This document shows positions 10,570 to 20,700 of a stretch of 64,000 nt of DNA, one piece after another. Source of the stretch: Bactericera cockerelli (taxonomy: Eukaryota; Arthropoda; Insecta; Hemiptera; Triozidae); NCBI GenBank assembly GCA_024516035.1, contig JAMCCL010000114.1, forward strand, positions 15,001 through 79,000, given 5' to 3'. Position 1 is the first letter of the stretch. Each line of letters opens with the position of its first letter. Both the position numbers and the translations under genes were made by a program. The notes below the pieces were generated by a model. The model saw only the letters and a program-made list of their open reading frames with translations, was not told the DNA's origin and searched no databases.

Positions 10570-10880
10570 AAAAACTAAAGAGAATAGGCTGTGAGAAGGA
10601 GTGAAAAGTAAATGGTGGGGAGAGAAGAGAAAGAAAGAGAGGACAAGGATGAAGGGAAAAGAAGAATAGGTGAAGGAAAGAGAGCAGAAGGAAACAAAGA
10701 GGAGAAAAATAAATAATTATATGAGAGAAAAGAGGGTGAAAAAGAGAAGAACTGAAAAGGGATGAGAAAAAGGAGAGGAAAAAAAAGAGAGAAAGAGGGG
10801 AATGAGAAAGAAGTAGAGGAGAAGGGAAGAAGAAACAGGAGGATGTGAAACAGGAGATACAAGTTGAGGAAGAGAAGTAT
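10570..10880 (-). repeat. Purine-rich low-complexity tract
   Basis: GA-rich on the plus strand throughout. The minus-strand open frame it produces is Ser/Phe/Leu low complexity and not a gene. Confidence 0.7.
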
Positions 10881-10911
10881 TTTTAAGTTATTTAAGTTAT
10901 CATATTTGTGT

Positions 10912-11030
10912 TAATCATCGTGATATCACAACTACTCAAACTCGCTTTACTAAATTTTTGTCTAACTTGGGACTTGAACCACCGACTTCCAGGTTACAAG
11001 CCCGCTGCCTTATCGATCAAGAGAGAAGTA
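10912..11030 (-). mobile_element. SINE family E
   Basis: On the minus strand there is a tRNA-like head (TTGATCGATAAGGCAGCGG, GGTGGTTCAAGTCCC) followed by TAGTAAAGCGAGTTTGAGTA and GTTGTGATATCACGATG. The same series is present at 29680-29797, and a diverged head at 44458-44540. Confidence 0.6.
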
Positions 11031-11155
11031 GAAGAGAGGAAGAGAACAAAAAAAAAAAAAAAACAAAATAAGGACGAGAAAGAAAAGAAAAAATAGAAAG
11101 TGGAGGAGACACAAAAGTACAAGATTGGAAGAGGAAAAAAAAAAAATAGAATTAT

Positions 11156-11655
11156 GTCATGAAAGAGAAAAGAAGGATAAGTAGCGAACAAAACAGAGTA
11201 GGAAAAAGAAAAAGAGGAGTAGGAGAGAGAGAGAAAGAGAAATAAAAAGAAAAATGAAAAAAAGATAAGGAAGTGAAGGATGTGTGACAGAGAAAAGAAG
11301 GATAAGTAGGGGAAAAAAAAAACAGAGTGGGAAAAAGAAAAAGAGGAGTAGGAGAGAGAGAGAAAGAAAAATAAAAATGAAAAAAAGATAAGGAAGTGAA
11401 GGATGTGTGACAGAGAAAAGAAGGATAAGTAGCGAAAAAAAAAACAGAGTAGGAAAAAGAAAAAGAGGAGTAGGAGAGAGAGAGAAAGAGAAATAAAAGA
11501 AAAATGAAAAAAAGATAAGGAAGTGAAGGATGTGTGACAGAGAAAAGAAGGATAAGTAGGGAAAAAAAAACAGAGTGGGAAAAAGAAAAAGAGGAGTAGG
11601 AGAGAGAGAGAAAGAAAAATAAAAATGAAAAAAAGATAAGGAAGTGAAGGATGCG
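11156..11655 (-). repeat. Four-copy ~125-bp purine-rich tandem repeat
   Basis: A unit that begins GTGTGACAGAGAAAAGAAGG and contains GAGTAGGAGAGAGAGAGAAA recurs with period 123-127 (starts near 11160, 11281, 11404 and 11531). The units are nearly identical apart from A-run lengths. The minus-strand open frame (205 codons) is a by-product of the purine strand bias. Confidence 0.75.
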
Positions 11656-11904
11656 ACAGAATGAAATAAATAAAATACCTAAGGCATTTGAATGGACTCC
11701 GGTTTTATGGGCTGTAAAAAAATCGTGAAAGATACAACAGAGAAAAATTACGGTAAAAAGTTTAGGCATTAATAGGAACCCTGTGGAGAATGGAGGCCCA
11801 GCAGAGGTAATTAAACGGAATTTATTTTCGACTGCTATTTTCAGGTACTTAAATTTCCAGGTACATATTTACTTAAGTATACCTACCTTCACACTGCCTA
11901 CACA

Positions 11905-12125
11905 TACATTTAAACCTGGAAATAAGAGAACGATTTCCAAGTCCAATTCATCTCTACATAAGCGAAAATAACCTCTTCATAAGAGAAACCTAATATTATA
12001 GACTGGTTGGAGTTCCACAAGTGAAACCCCAATTATCACACCGACCTCTACTAGATCTATATTGTGACCAAAAGAAACCTAAATACATATAGGAGAAAAA
12101 AATTCCAGTCCTTTAAGTTTTTTTT
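11905..12125 (+). mobile_element. Diverged relative of the pogo-like element
   Basis: It shares AACCTGGAAATAAGAGAACG and TTTCCAAGTCCAATTC with the element at 10067-10312, followed by an AACCTCTTCATAAGAGAAAC unit. Terminal repeats cannot be seen clearly, so it is an old or partial copy. Confidence 0.4.
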
Positions 12126-12904
12126 TATAACTATCAGATGTCACTGTAAATACTGTCGCTCTATTTTGTTAGTTTTTTTCGTATTTGACGGAAAATTAAA
12201 TAGGTGTTGGAAGTTGGAACAGTCAGCCACAGTATCTTGGTTTCCCCTGCCTGTGTACAATATGTACATGTACAAATTGTACATACTCGTACATAGATCT
12301 TATTGGCTGCCTAGTGGGTGACAGCCCTAAATTCATTGAAGATAAAATCATTCCTTAAAAAGGAATCGAACGGCATTGAGCCAGGTCACGGACTTGCTAG
12401 TTGACAATGCTGCTTGTCACCTGATAGCTAAAATAAATCTGTCTCTTGTAACCCATGCAGCTTACAGGGTGTTAAAATAATAATAATAATAATGAATTTT
12501 GTTATTTATCTACAATGTTTATAAATATTTATAAATTTCTTTTAGGGAAAATAAATCTGTCTATTGTAACCCGTGCATTGTAGAGGGGGTTTCTATTATA
12601 TTTTGAAGCCATAATTCTAAAAAATATCATGTTCTTACTGTTTAACGTCTTTTTAAAATGAAGGTCATTCAAGACGGGGGTTTTATCCTCCATTTGCTGG
12701 AAACACACAAATCAGCTACGTCTTCGAAATTATTTAGGTAATGTTTTGGACTGAAATATCCAATATAAGATTAGAACTTTATAGAAAGCATTTCTATAAA
12801 TCGAATATTATGTATTCAAGAAATATTTAGAAATCTTGTCTAAAACTCTTGCAAATAAGTTGAATTAAGAAAAAATAGCTAGGGTGGATACTGGATAGAA
12901 ATAT
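12126..12904. other. Unannotated, with a short direct repeat and a SINE F scrap
   Basis: AAAATAAATCTGTCTCTTGT with AACCCATGCA (12428-12470) recurs diverged at about 12547-12590. At 12647-12705 the minus-strand order GTTTAACGTC...GACGGGGGTTTTATCCTCCA matches the family F tail. Confidence 0.35.
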
Positions 12905-13003
12905 TGAGCCAGCACCTAATCTTGTCAGTTTTCTTCCAGAGAACAACCTATAACACAGCAGTTTCATTGTTACGAAATGAAAAGGCCATAAAACACTCAT
13001 ATG
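12905..13003 (+). mobile_element. SINE family D, 3' fragment
   Basis: AGCCAGCACCTAATCTTGTC and the end AAACACTCATATG match the body and 3' end of the family D copy at 21841-22108. The tRNA-like head is missing. Confidence 0.45.
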
Positions 13004-13146
13004 TAAAATGAAATAAAAAAAAAACCTCGAATAATCAATATACCTACATTACCTACCTACAATATTGACATAATTAACTGGAAAGTCAATAATAATTAGA
13101 TCAATTACTCGTGTAAGAACATCTAGTAATAATATAATAATAATAT

Positions 13147-13337
13147 TGCGTTATCAATACTGCCCGATCAGGACTATTAAGTCCCATTATTCCAGCAGTA
13201 AGCCCAAGACATATTATTATGTGGTAAAAATCCCAAATGGGAGGATAACTTGTCCTGTCCCGGCTGGGTTTCGAACCCACGACCTCTGAGAATCTCTGGA
13301 TTCACAGAGTGCCGCCTTTACATCTGAGCTACCGGGA
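13147..13337 (-). mobile_element. SINE family C, full length
   Basis: The minus strand starts GTCCCGGTAGCTCAGATGTA, a convincing tRNA 5' half with A box. It continues through GGTTCGAAACCCAGCCGGGA (B box and acceptor), a body with CCTCCCATTTGGGATTTTTA, and ends near GATCGGGCAGTATTGATAAC and an ATT repeat. The acceptor halves pair, as in a tRNA, but the attached body shows it is a SINE. Confidence 0.7.
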
Positions 13338-13637
13338 CAGACTTACAGACGGGAGAGTCGGGTAGTACAACTCCTGGTTTGACTACCCGACAGATCCTGT
13401 ATGTTATGTATCTTGTGTTAAGATTTAGGTATCGCATATCGTAGGTTACAAATTTGCTGTCTATCTCAGAATCTACTCGAGCTAACTGCGGTCACCAAAC
13501 CGCAATGAGTTAGTACCTACTTGTTGAAAGGTGAATTATGACGGCTCATAACATGGAGACAGTTCTGGTAAGTACCGGGAACTGCCTTGGTACTTTAAGT
13601 AGTGGAGGCGTAAAGTGGAAGAATTAGCACGCGAAAT

Positions 13638-13902
13638 TAATAATAATAAATGTGTTTCTTTGTTTTATTATATCACAATTTTAGTGGGTAGCGCAGAATT
13701 ATAGGACTTTTCCATATCTTTAATATCCCAATAGATATATTATACTGCTAAAATTAAAGCAGTTACTCATTTTTCCTCATGAGGTATGAGTGGACCCCGA
13801 ACACCCAAGTACAGAGCAGAAAAAATCCTGTCCCGCTGGGGATCGAACCCAGGCCACCGTGCGTGCAATGCCTAGCACGCTAACTCACTCGGCCACGGTG
13901 AC
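13638..13902 (-). mobile_element. SINE family A, full length
   Basis: The minus strand has the head GTCACCGTGGCCGAGTGAGT, the B box GGGTTCGATCCCCAGCGGGA, the body GGTGTTCGGGGTCCACTCAT and CCTCATGAGGAAAAATGAGT, and the 3' part GGAAAAGTCCTATAATTCTG and CACTAAAATTGTGATATAAT, ending AACACATTTATT with an ATT tail. Together with 51064-51334 it defines the family at about 270 bp. Confidence 0.7.
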
Positions 13903-14614
13903 TACTGAAAAAATGCATAATTTTTTGAAATTATTTGAACCCACCGGGATTTGAACCTTGATCCCCGCCCTCTGAATGCAAGCTCCGCCACTGACGACTT
14001 GTCAGATTGATCACAGTGTCTATTGTCCAATAGGATGAATAACTAGACATAGCGAGGATGCACAACAATGAACCAAGGACTCTCTGATTGGACAGCGAGT
14101 CACTTGACTGCCAGGCTTGTGTTTCGTAGGTATCTCTGAAGAACTAATCAATATTTAAATTCCTTCGGGGATAGAATTCATATCTTCTAAAGCCTTTAAT
14201 TAACTAATGACCAACATGCAGATAGTTAGATGGCTATAAATAATATATTATTCAACTGCCTTCGGGTTGCTATGTGTTAATCAAAGTTAGCCTCCTTGGA
14301 TGAATAGGTTCCGGATTATCAGATGAATGGCTCGGAACCTATAAGGTCGGGGTTCAATTACCGCTTCGGTCAAGGATTTTTGGCTATGTTATGCTTCAAT
14401 AAGTCGAGACATGATTTATTATGAACTTGGGACTAGTTAGAGATGCGATCTTGTTTATTGATTTCCTAAATAAAGTTTTTGCAATATTTAGGTATCATGA
14501 ACGCAAATATTTAACACGAAATGGCAGTGGCCCGTGAAGCTCATAATCAATGCAAAATGGAAACCTTGAAAATATTGACCAGTTCGCAACAAAAAAAGTG
14601 ATTGATCGCTCTGC
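13903..14614. other. Unannotated with tRNA-like scraps
   Basis: CACCGGGATTTGAACCTTGA at about 13941 and GGGGTTCAATTACCGCTTCG near 14348 look like isolated T-arms from decayed SINE heads. The rest is unassigned. The last 100 bp precede the large LINE insertion. Confidence 0.35.
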
Positions 14615-14627
14615 AAAACTATTTATG
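14615..14627 (+). repeat. Target-site duplication, left copy
   Basis: AAAACTATTTATG immediately precedes the LINE. The right copy is at 21501-21513. Confidence 0.75.
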
Positions 14628-15337
14628 GACAGTCCTCTGCGTGCGCCCGGTGTGATCAGTCGAAAGTTTTCCTCTCCCTAATTTTCTTCTTCGTTTTTGC
14701 TAATAGTTTAGTAATAATGGCCTAATCCTAGTGATTTTTGTTCAGACCCTTATAATTGGGGTCCTCTATCAAGTTTAAGTACATTTACTCTAATTTATAG
14801 TGATTTACATTGATTTTCTACCCTTTTTTATGTGTGATAATTTCTCTATTGTACATTACAAGTAATAATATGTATGTTTTTCGCTTTGTGTTGTAAATTC
14901 TCCTTCTTGTGTAACTGATTCATCTACTGTTTATGTCTAACCCCTTCATATTAATTCTAGTGATTTTACTGTCTTTACCTTTGTGCCTTTAAAAGTTATT
15001 TTCCATTCTCATAATTCTATTAAATATTTTCTGCAAAATGTTCATTTTCGCAAGTCATTTTGACCTTGACCTTGTTGTTGTGGTTTCGATGGTAACGCGT
15101 TCCTGCTTGTAAGTTGTGTTTACATATTGAACAGCTGATTTGGTAAGAGATTTCCAGTTTATTTACTTTCCTTTCCCGCATTTTATTTAAATTCAATTTA
15201 TTTTCGATTTGAAACACTTTACAATTTATTATGAGTGTTTCATTTTACTTTTTAAGTGTTTAATCTTGGGTGTTTTTTCCTTTGCTATTATTTATTATTA
15301 GTTGTATTTTTCAATACTGAAATCTTAAAGTATCATT

Positions 15338-15547
15338 ATGATGCAATACTCCAGCTTTTTTTCTCAACCCAAATCTCGTGTATCTTATGTACCTAGACCT
15401 GGGTATAATAAACAATCACCTACTACTAGTAGTGCTAAAGCTGAAAATTTGTACTTACCTAGATCCTGTGGCTTTTCATTACCCTTTGATTCTACAATTT
15501 TCAATGGATGCTTACCTCTGTGCCATTGGGGATATTGTTGGCGATGA
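15338..15547 (+). pseudogene. Likely original N-terminus of LINE ORF1, out of frame
   Basis: A double ATG at 15338 opens a frame rich in Ser, Pro and Lys (SQPKSRVSYVPRPGYNK, TTSSAKAENLYLPRS), the usual character of a LINE ORF1 start. It runs to a stop at 15547 while the well-behaved ORF1 continues in another frame. A single-base indel around 15470-15505 would explain both. Alternatively this is a short upstream ORF. Confidence 0.4.
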
Positions 15548-16829
15548 CCGCCTGGTATTTGCTGGTAAGAACGGCGACCTTGTTAAATTTTACCTCACAA
15601 GTGAGGCTCTTGTAAATAAATTTTACGATGAACACCCTCAACTGGTTATTAATAATAAACCTCTTGTAGTACAAAAATTAGTAAACAATGGATTCAAGAT
15701 TTTCTTATGTAACACTGAGCCTGGAATGCCAGACTCGTTCCTTATTAGTGAAATATCTAGATATACAAAAGTGTTAACCCCTATGAGATTTATTGGCCTG
15801 CGTACTCGCTCGCCACGTTTCAGTCACCTCATGGGATTCCAACGATCTGTCGTAGTGGAGGACGTGTCTGAATTGCCGGCATTTTTAAATTTATTTTTTG
15901 ACAACATGTACCACAAAATATTCATTGTGATAGACCGAGTGAGATGCTTTAGATGTCAAGCCGAAGGTCATCTTGTTAAGAACTGTCCTCTTCCTTCCCC
16001 AAGCAGTGACACTCCGGCCCAGGATCGTCTTGTAAATAACACTCCTCCTTCTGATTCACGTTCCTCTGATCATACTTCTGATATATCGAATGCCTTCCTC
16101 CCCGCGTTTGCCTCCCGCAATGCTGTTGGCTCCCCTACGCCTCTTCAAACTGATCTCCCGTCTCCCCCCCCTGTTGATTTTTCTATTCCACCTCCCGTCA
16201 CTTATCCTCCACCTCCTTCTTCCGATGAGCTAGCAATCCTTACTCAGGATCCTACTAGCTCTGAGGTTATCTCTTCTCCTAAAGAGATTGATCATATTCC
16301 CTCTGAAACTTCTCCTGATATTGATGGAGACACCTCTACTTCCATAGATATTCTGGTTGGGAGCAATAACAATACCTCTGATTTAAATTCTATGTTGGAT
16401 TCTGAGAATAGTATGTCTAGCCAGCAGAGTAACGCTTCTATTGCTAAGAAGCGGGTGAGTAGTTCTTCCCCTGTCAGTACTGTAGACAAAAAAATCTGTG
16501 TTGAGACACGAGTTGAATCACGTGTCGAATCACTTATAGATTTTAAATCTCTTGGACCTCTTATTACTCAGGTCGAACCTTCAGTTGATCCTGATGTATT
16601 TTTCAATCTTCTTGAGGATTTGAGAAGTCAACCTCTACAGAAGAAAATAGATATTATTAAAGCAAACTATAATATGGACATTAAATTTTTTACTTCTTTG
16701 TTGGAAAAGCTTTTGCTAATCGACATAGTGAACTCCAAATCCCACTCCAAGGTAAAAAATAGATTAAAGAATCTACATAAAACGCTGAATGTTCACTTGC
16801 TATCTACCCTACCTCCCAACCCTGTATAA
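15387..16829 (+). CDS. LINE ORF1, gag-like nucleic-acid-binding protein
   Basis: The frame is open from about 15378; the first true ATG in frame is at 15387, and an internal ATG near 15504 (MDAYLCAIGDIVGDDRLVF) is a better-looking start. It encodes about 480 residues. The domain around residues 40-180 has the fold-like text of I-element ORF1 proteins. A CCHC zinc knuckle CFRCQAEGHLVKNC (C-X2-C-X4-H-X4-C) is encoded at 15945-15986. Then comes a Pro/Ser-rich linker and an acidic Ser-rich segment, ending with a charged region. ORF1 proteins coat the element RNA in the retrotransposition particle. The start is uncertain because of the possible frameshift upstream. Confidence 0.72.
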   Translation: MYLDLGIINNHLLLVVLKLKICTYLDPVAFHYPLILQFSMDAYLCAIGDIVGDDRLVFAGKNGDLVKFYLTSEALVNKFYDEHPQLVINNKPLVVQKLVNNGFKIFLCNTEPGMPDSFLISEISRYTKVLTPMRFIGLRTRSPRFSHLMGFQRSVVVEDVSELPAFLNLFFDNMYHKIFIVIDRVRCFRCQAEGHLVKNCPLPSPSSDTPAQDRLVNNTPPSDSRSSDHTSDISNAFLPAFASRNAVGSPTPLQTDLPSPPPVDFSIPPPVTYPPPPSSDELAILTQDPTSSEVISSPKEIDHIPSETSPDIDGDTSTSIDILVGSNNNTSDLNSMLDSENSMSSQQSNASIAKKRVSSSSPVSTVDKKICVETRVESRVESLIDFKSLGPLITQVEPSVDPDVFFNLLEDLRSQPLQKKIDIIKANYNMDIKFFTSLLEKLLLIDIVNSKSHSKVKNRLKNLHKTLNVHLLSTLPPNPV

Positions 16830-17706
16830 AATATTACTCCCTCTTCTTCCTCCTTTTTTTTCCCCCTCCATTGTTATTTATATTATAGTGTCACAATTTA
16901 AGAAAGCTCATGTTCTTTATGCCAATTCCTTATATCCTGCACAATACTTATCAATCTTTACCCTCACCTTACCTTATACGTACAATCCCTCCTCAAAAAT
17001 GTTCCTCCTTTGTGATCGACATATTGTGTCCTTTCCTGTACCTACTTCATATTACTTTATTTCATGAAACTCCCTGTTTCCTTGAGACTTCTATTGATGC
17101 GTATTTGCTTACTTGTATGTATGTATCAATCTAAGTTCTCTGGAATAGTTGAAGAGGGTATGGCAGTCATAGTCAACGGTAACACCTGTACCTTGTCGTG
17201 CCGGATACGGTCATCGGCACAAAGGCCTGACAGCCTTTACAAGCAGAACCGCGAGCTGCGTTATAATTACATTTATTATCATATGTATATTATTTTATGT
17301 TATTTATGTCTATCACTCCTTGGTTTCACCTTGGTAGTGTATACGATAACCACTGTGACAAGCTGTACATCAGGGTGTACCTGCATCTGAGTATGTCTTG
17401 CCTCCTGTAGCTTCAGCTGGGTTTATGCCTGTCCTATCGGATATCTGGCGATGGTCCTTTATGGACTCAGAGGTATGTGGTTATGAACCTTATGTTGATT
17501 TTTATCCTTCAAATTATAGTTTATTACTATTTTTTACTATCGTACTCTGTGAAGACTGAAGATTGATAATATTTTATTGTCTACTCCTTATAAGTAGACA
17601 TTGTAAAATAAATCATTAAAAAACGGCAAGCTTATCTCATCTTGTAATATGCTCTTTTAGAGGTAAGTATTTTCTTTCTTCTTTTTTTTTAAAAAAAAAG
17701 GTAAGT
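16830..17706 (+). other. Long inter-ORF region of the LINE
   Basis: 877 bp separate ORF1 and ORF2, whereas most two-ORF LINEs have touching or overlapping ORFs. It contains pyrimidine-rich stretches at the start, a GC-richer block at 17150-17260 (CACCTGTACCTTGTCGTGCC, GGCCTGACAGCCTTTAC) and A/T runs directly before ORF2. I see no conserved protein in it. Confidence 0.6.
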
Positions 17707-20700
17707 ATGAGTAATGTTTTATTGCAGTGGAACATAAATGGTCTCACTAATCATTTCAGTGAACTGCAATGCCTTGTGAGGAAAATATCACCCTTTGTCA
17801 TATGCCTACAGGAATCTCGCTTGGCCCCGTCAAAAACAGTCACATTGAAAAATTATGACTGTTATAGGCATGACTACCTTGATGGTGGTAATGCGTGTGG
17901 GGGAGTAACAACTTTTGTTCTGAGCAAATGCTTTTCTAAACCTATAACTATAAACAGTACCCTACAGTGTGTTGCTGTTTTGGTTAAACTCCCCTTCTTT
18001 ACTGAGCCGGTTTGCTTTTGCAATATTTATATTCCTCCACATTTAAATTTTTATGAGTCTGACCTATACAATATTAAATCTCAACTAACTGGTTCCTTTG
18101 TATTGGCTGGAGATTTTAACGCCCACAACCCCCTTTGGGGAGATCATAAACTTGATGTGAAAGGCAAGGAAGTCGAAAAGTTTATTTTAAGTAATAATGT
18201 ACATCTTTTAAATACAGGGGAAGCTACCCACTACTGTCTTGCACACCTATCTCACTCCGCTATAGACCTTACTCTGTCTTCCTCATCTATTTATCCTGAC
18301 TTATTGTTTTCAATTGAAAACGATCTTTGTTTCTCTGGACACTTTCCTATTTTAATTTCTTCCCAATTACCTACTCCGTGTCCTCATTCCAATATCTCGA
18401 CTCCATCTGAGAAGATATGGAATTACGACAAAGCAGATTGGATTTCGTTCAGAGACCGTGTTCGTTTTGACTTCCCTCTTGATAATCCTGATATTAATCA
18501 TACACTTTTAAAGATAAATGCAGAAATCTTAGCTGCAGCTAATGCGACAATTCCTGACAAAAAACTACCTCCGAATCGTCTGCCTGTCCCATGGTGGGAT
18601 GACGAGCTTAAGAATGCCATACAGAACCGACGAAAGTGTCTACGTGCCCTCAGGAGACATCCCTCAGACGACAACAGAACTGCCTTCATGAGAGGTCGTG
18701 CAATTGCTCGTAGAATGATTAAAGAGAAGAGACGTAAAGGTTGGACAACCTTCGTTGAATCTATTGATCATTCTATGAGTTCTGCCGACCTCTTTCATAA
18801 AATGGGCAAACTGAGAGGAAAGTACACATCAAGACACATCTCTGCTATGCAGGATCGTCTTGATAGTAACTCAGTTCTATATGACAGTGTTGCCATTGCC
18901 AATACCTTAGGAGCTCACTTCTCCAGTGTGTCTTCGGATCAAAATTATTCTGATGACTTTTTAAGTCACAAAGCTATTTGTGAAAGTGTACCCATTGTCC
19001 CTGATTTAACGAACAGCCAAGAGTATAACAAACCTTTTGAATTTCATGAGATGATGAATGTACTCTCATCTTGCTCATCTAAAGCTGCCGGTCCTGACGG
19101 TATATCCTATATACATTTGAAAAATTTATCTTCAGATGCATTAGGAAAACTTCTTCTGTTTTTTAATTTCCTTTGGTCCTCAGGCAAATTTCCGTCTCTT
19201 TGGTCTTCTTCTTATATTATTCCACTTCTTAAACCTGGGAAAAATAAGCTTTTGCCATCCAGCTACAGGCCAATTTCTCTTCTAAATTGCTATGGCAAAA
19301 TTTTAGAGAAAATGGTTAACAAGCGCCTCTTTTGGTTTCTTGAAAATAGTAAAAGCCTCAACCCTAGTCAAAGTGGTGGACGCTATAAGCGTTCCACATT
19401 TGATAATCTCGTAGCTCTGGAACATGAGGTGACTCAGGGATTTCCCAATAAAGAGCACACTATAGCTGCCTTCATGGACATTCAGAAAGCTTTTGATATG
19501 ACATGGAGGTACAAGATTCTAGAAAAATTGGTTAGTCTAGGTATCAATGGTTACATTTTACGTTATCTCCAAAATTTTCTGTATAATAGGAAAATTAATG
19601 TAAAATGTAATGGAGTCATATCTGATCAATATTCTCTAAGTAATGGTATAGTCCAAGGGTCGTCGCTATCCCCGCTTCTGTTCATTGTCTTCATGGATGA
19701 ACTACTTAATATCATCAAATTACCATTGCGGCGGCTCTTGTTCATTGATGATTTATTAATTATCTCAAGAGGTAAAGCCATGGAAACCCTTGTTGCTCGC
19801 TTCCAATCCGCCTTAAATGACCTCTCTTTATGGTCAAAAAAGAATGGATTAGTATTCTCTACTGATCCTGGAAAATCTGTTTGTGTTCTCTTTTCAAGGT
19901 CACGTAGTATTATTAAACCGTGTCTTTACTACGATGGGAACCGTTTGAGTTTTGTTGACAAAACCAAGTTTCTTGGGTTAGTCTGGGACTCGAAATTGTC
20001 ATGGTCTCCTCATGTGGCCTATGTAAAGGAACGAGCCCTTAACGCTATGAATGTCCTGAAGATGGTATCCCGTAAGAGCCTTGGCGTTCGTCGCTCAGCC
20101 TTACTTCAACTGTACAAATCTTATGTATTGCCCATTTTTGACTATGGCTCTTTTATTTATGGTGATGCCAAGGAACACATTTTAAATAAGCTCAACCCTG
20201 TCCACAATGCGGGAATTAGAATCGCCACTGGAGCTTTACGATCCAGCCCTGTACCTAGTTTGTACGTGGAGTCAGGTGTTCCTCCTCTTCACCTCAGGAG
20301 ACGCAAGCTTGAGATGAATTATGTTTCAAAGATCGCCAGTTGTCCAGCTAATCCTGTTAATAATCTAATAATATCTTCAAGTCTGAATGCTGCAAAATTT
20401 TCACCTCATCAACCAAAACCTCTATGCTTGAGATTTAGAGAAAATATTAATTTCTCGAGAAGACTGCTTAGCAGCGATTTTGCTCCATTCACTAGACACC
20501 TTCCGCCTTGGTCTCAAGAGACTCCTAGAATTGATAATGCTTTAAATCTAGGCAAGAAAGAAAATGTACCTGCTATTGCATTTCAGCAACGTTTCCAGGA
20601 ATTGATTGATTCCAAATATTCTAAGTACACTCTGTGCTTTACAGATGGATCTAAAATGGCAAATTCTACGAGCTGTGCATATATCATTGATAATGTTATT

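Noticed and set aside
11152..11769. A 205-codon Phe/Ser-rich minus-strand frame with internal repeats
   Set aside because: It reflects four copies of a ~125-bp purine-rich tandem repeat.
13147..13337. A possible functional tRNA gene on the minus strand (also considered at 4234, 29527, 50351 and 51064)
   Set aside because: The heads have tRNA-like A and B boxes and pairing acceptor ends, but each belongs to a dispersed family with a shared non-tRNA body, or lacks a proper anticodon arm. They are SINE heads.
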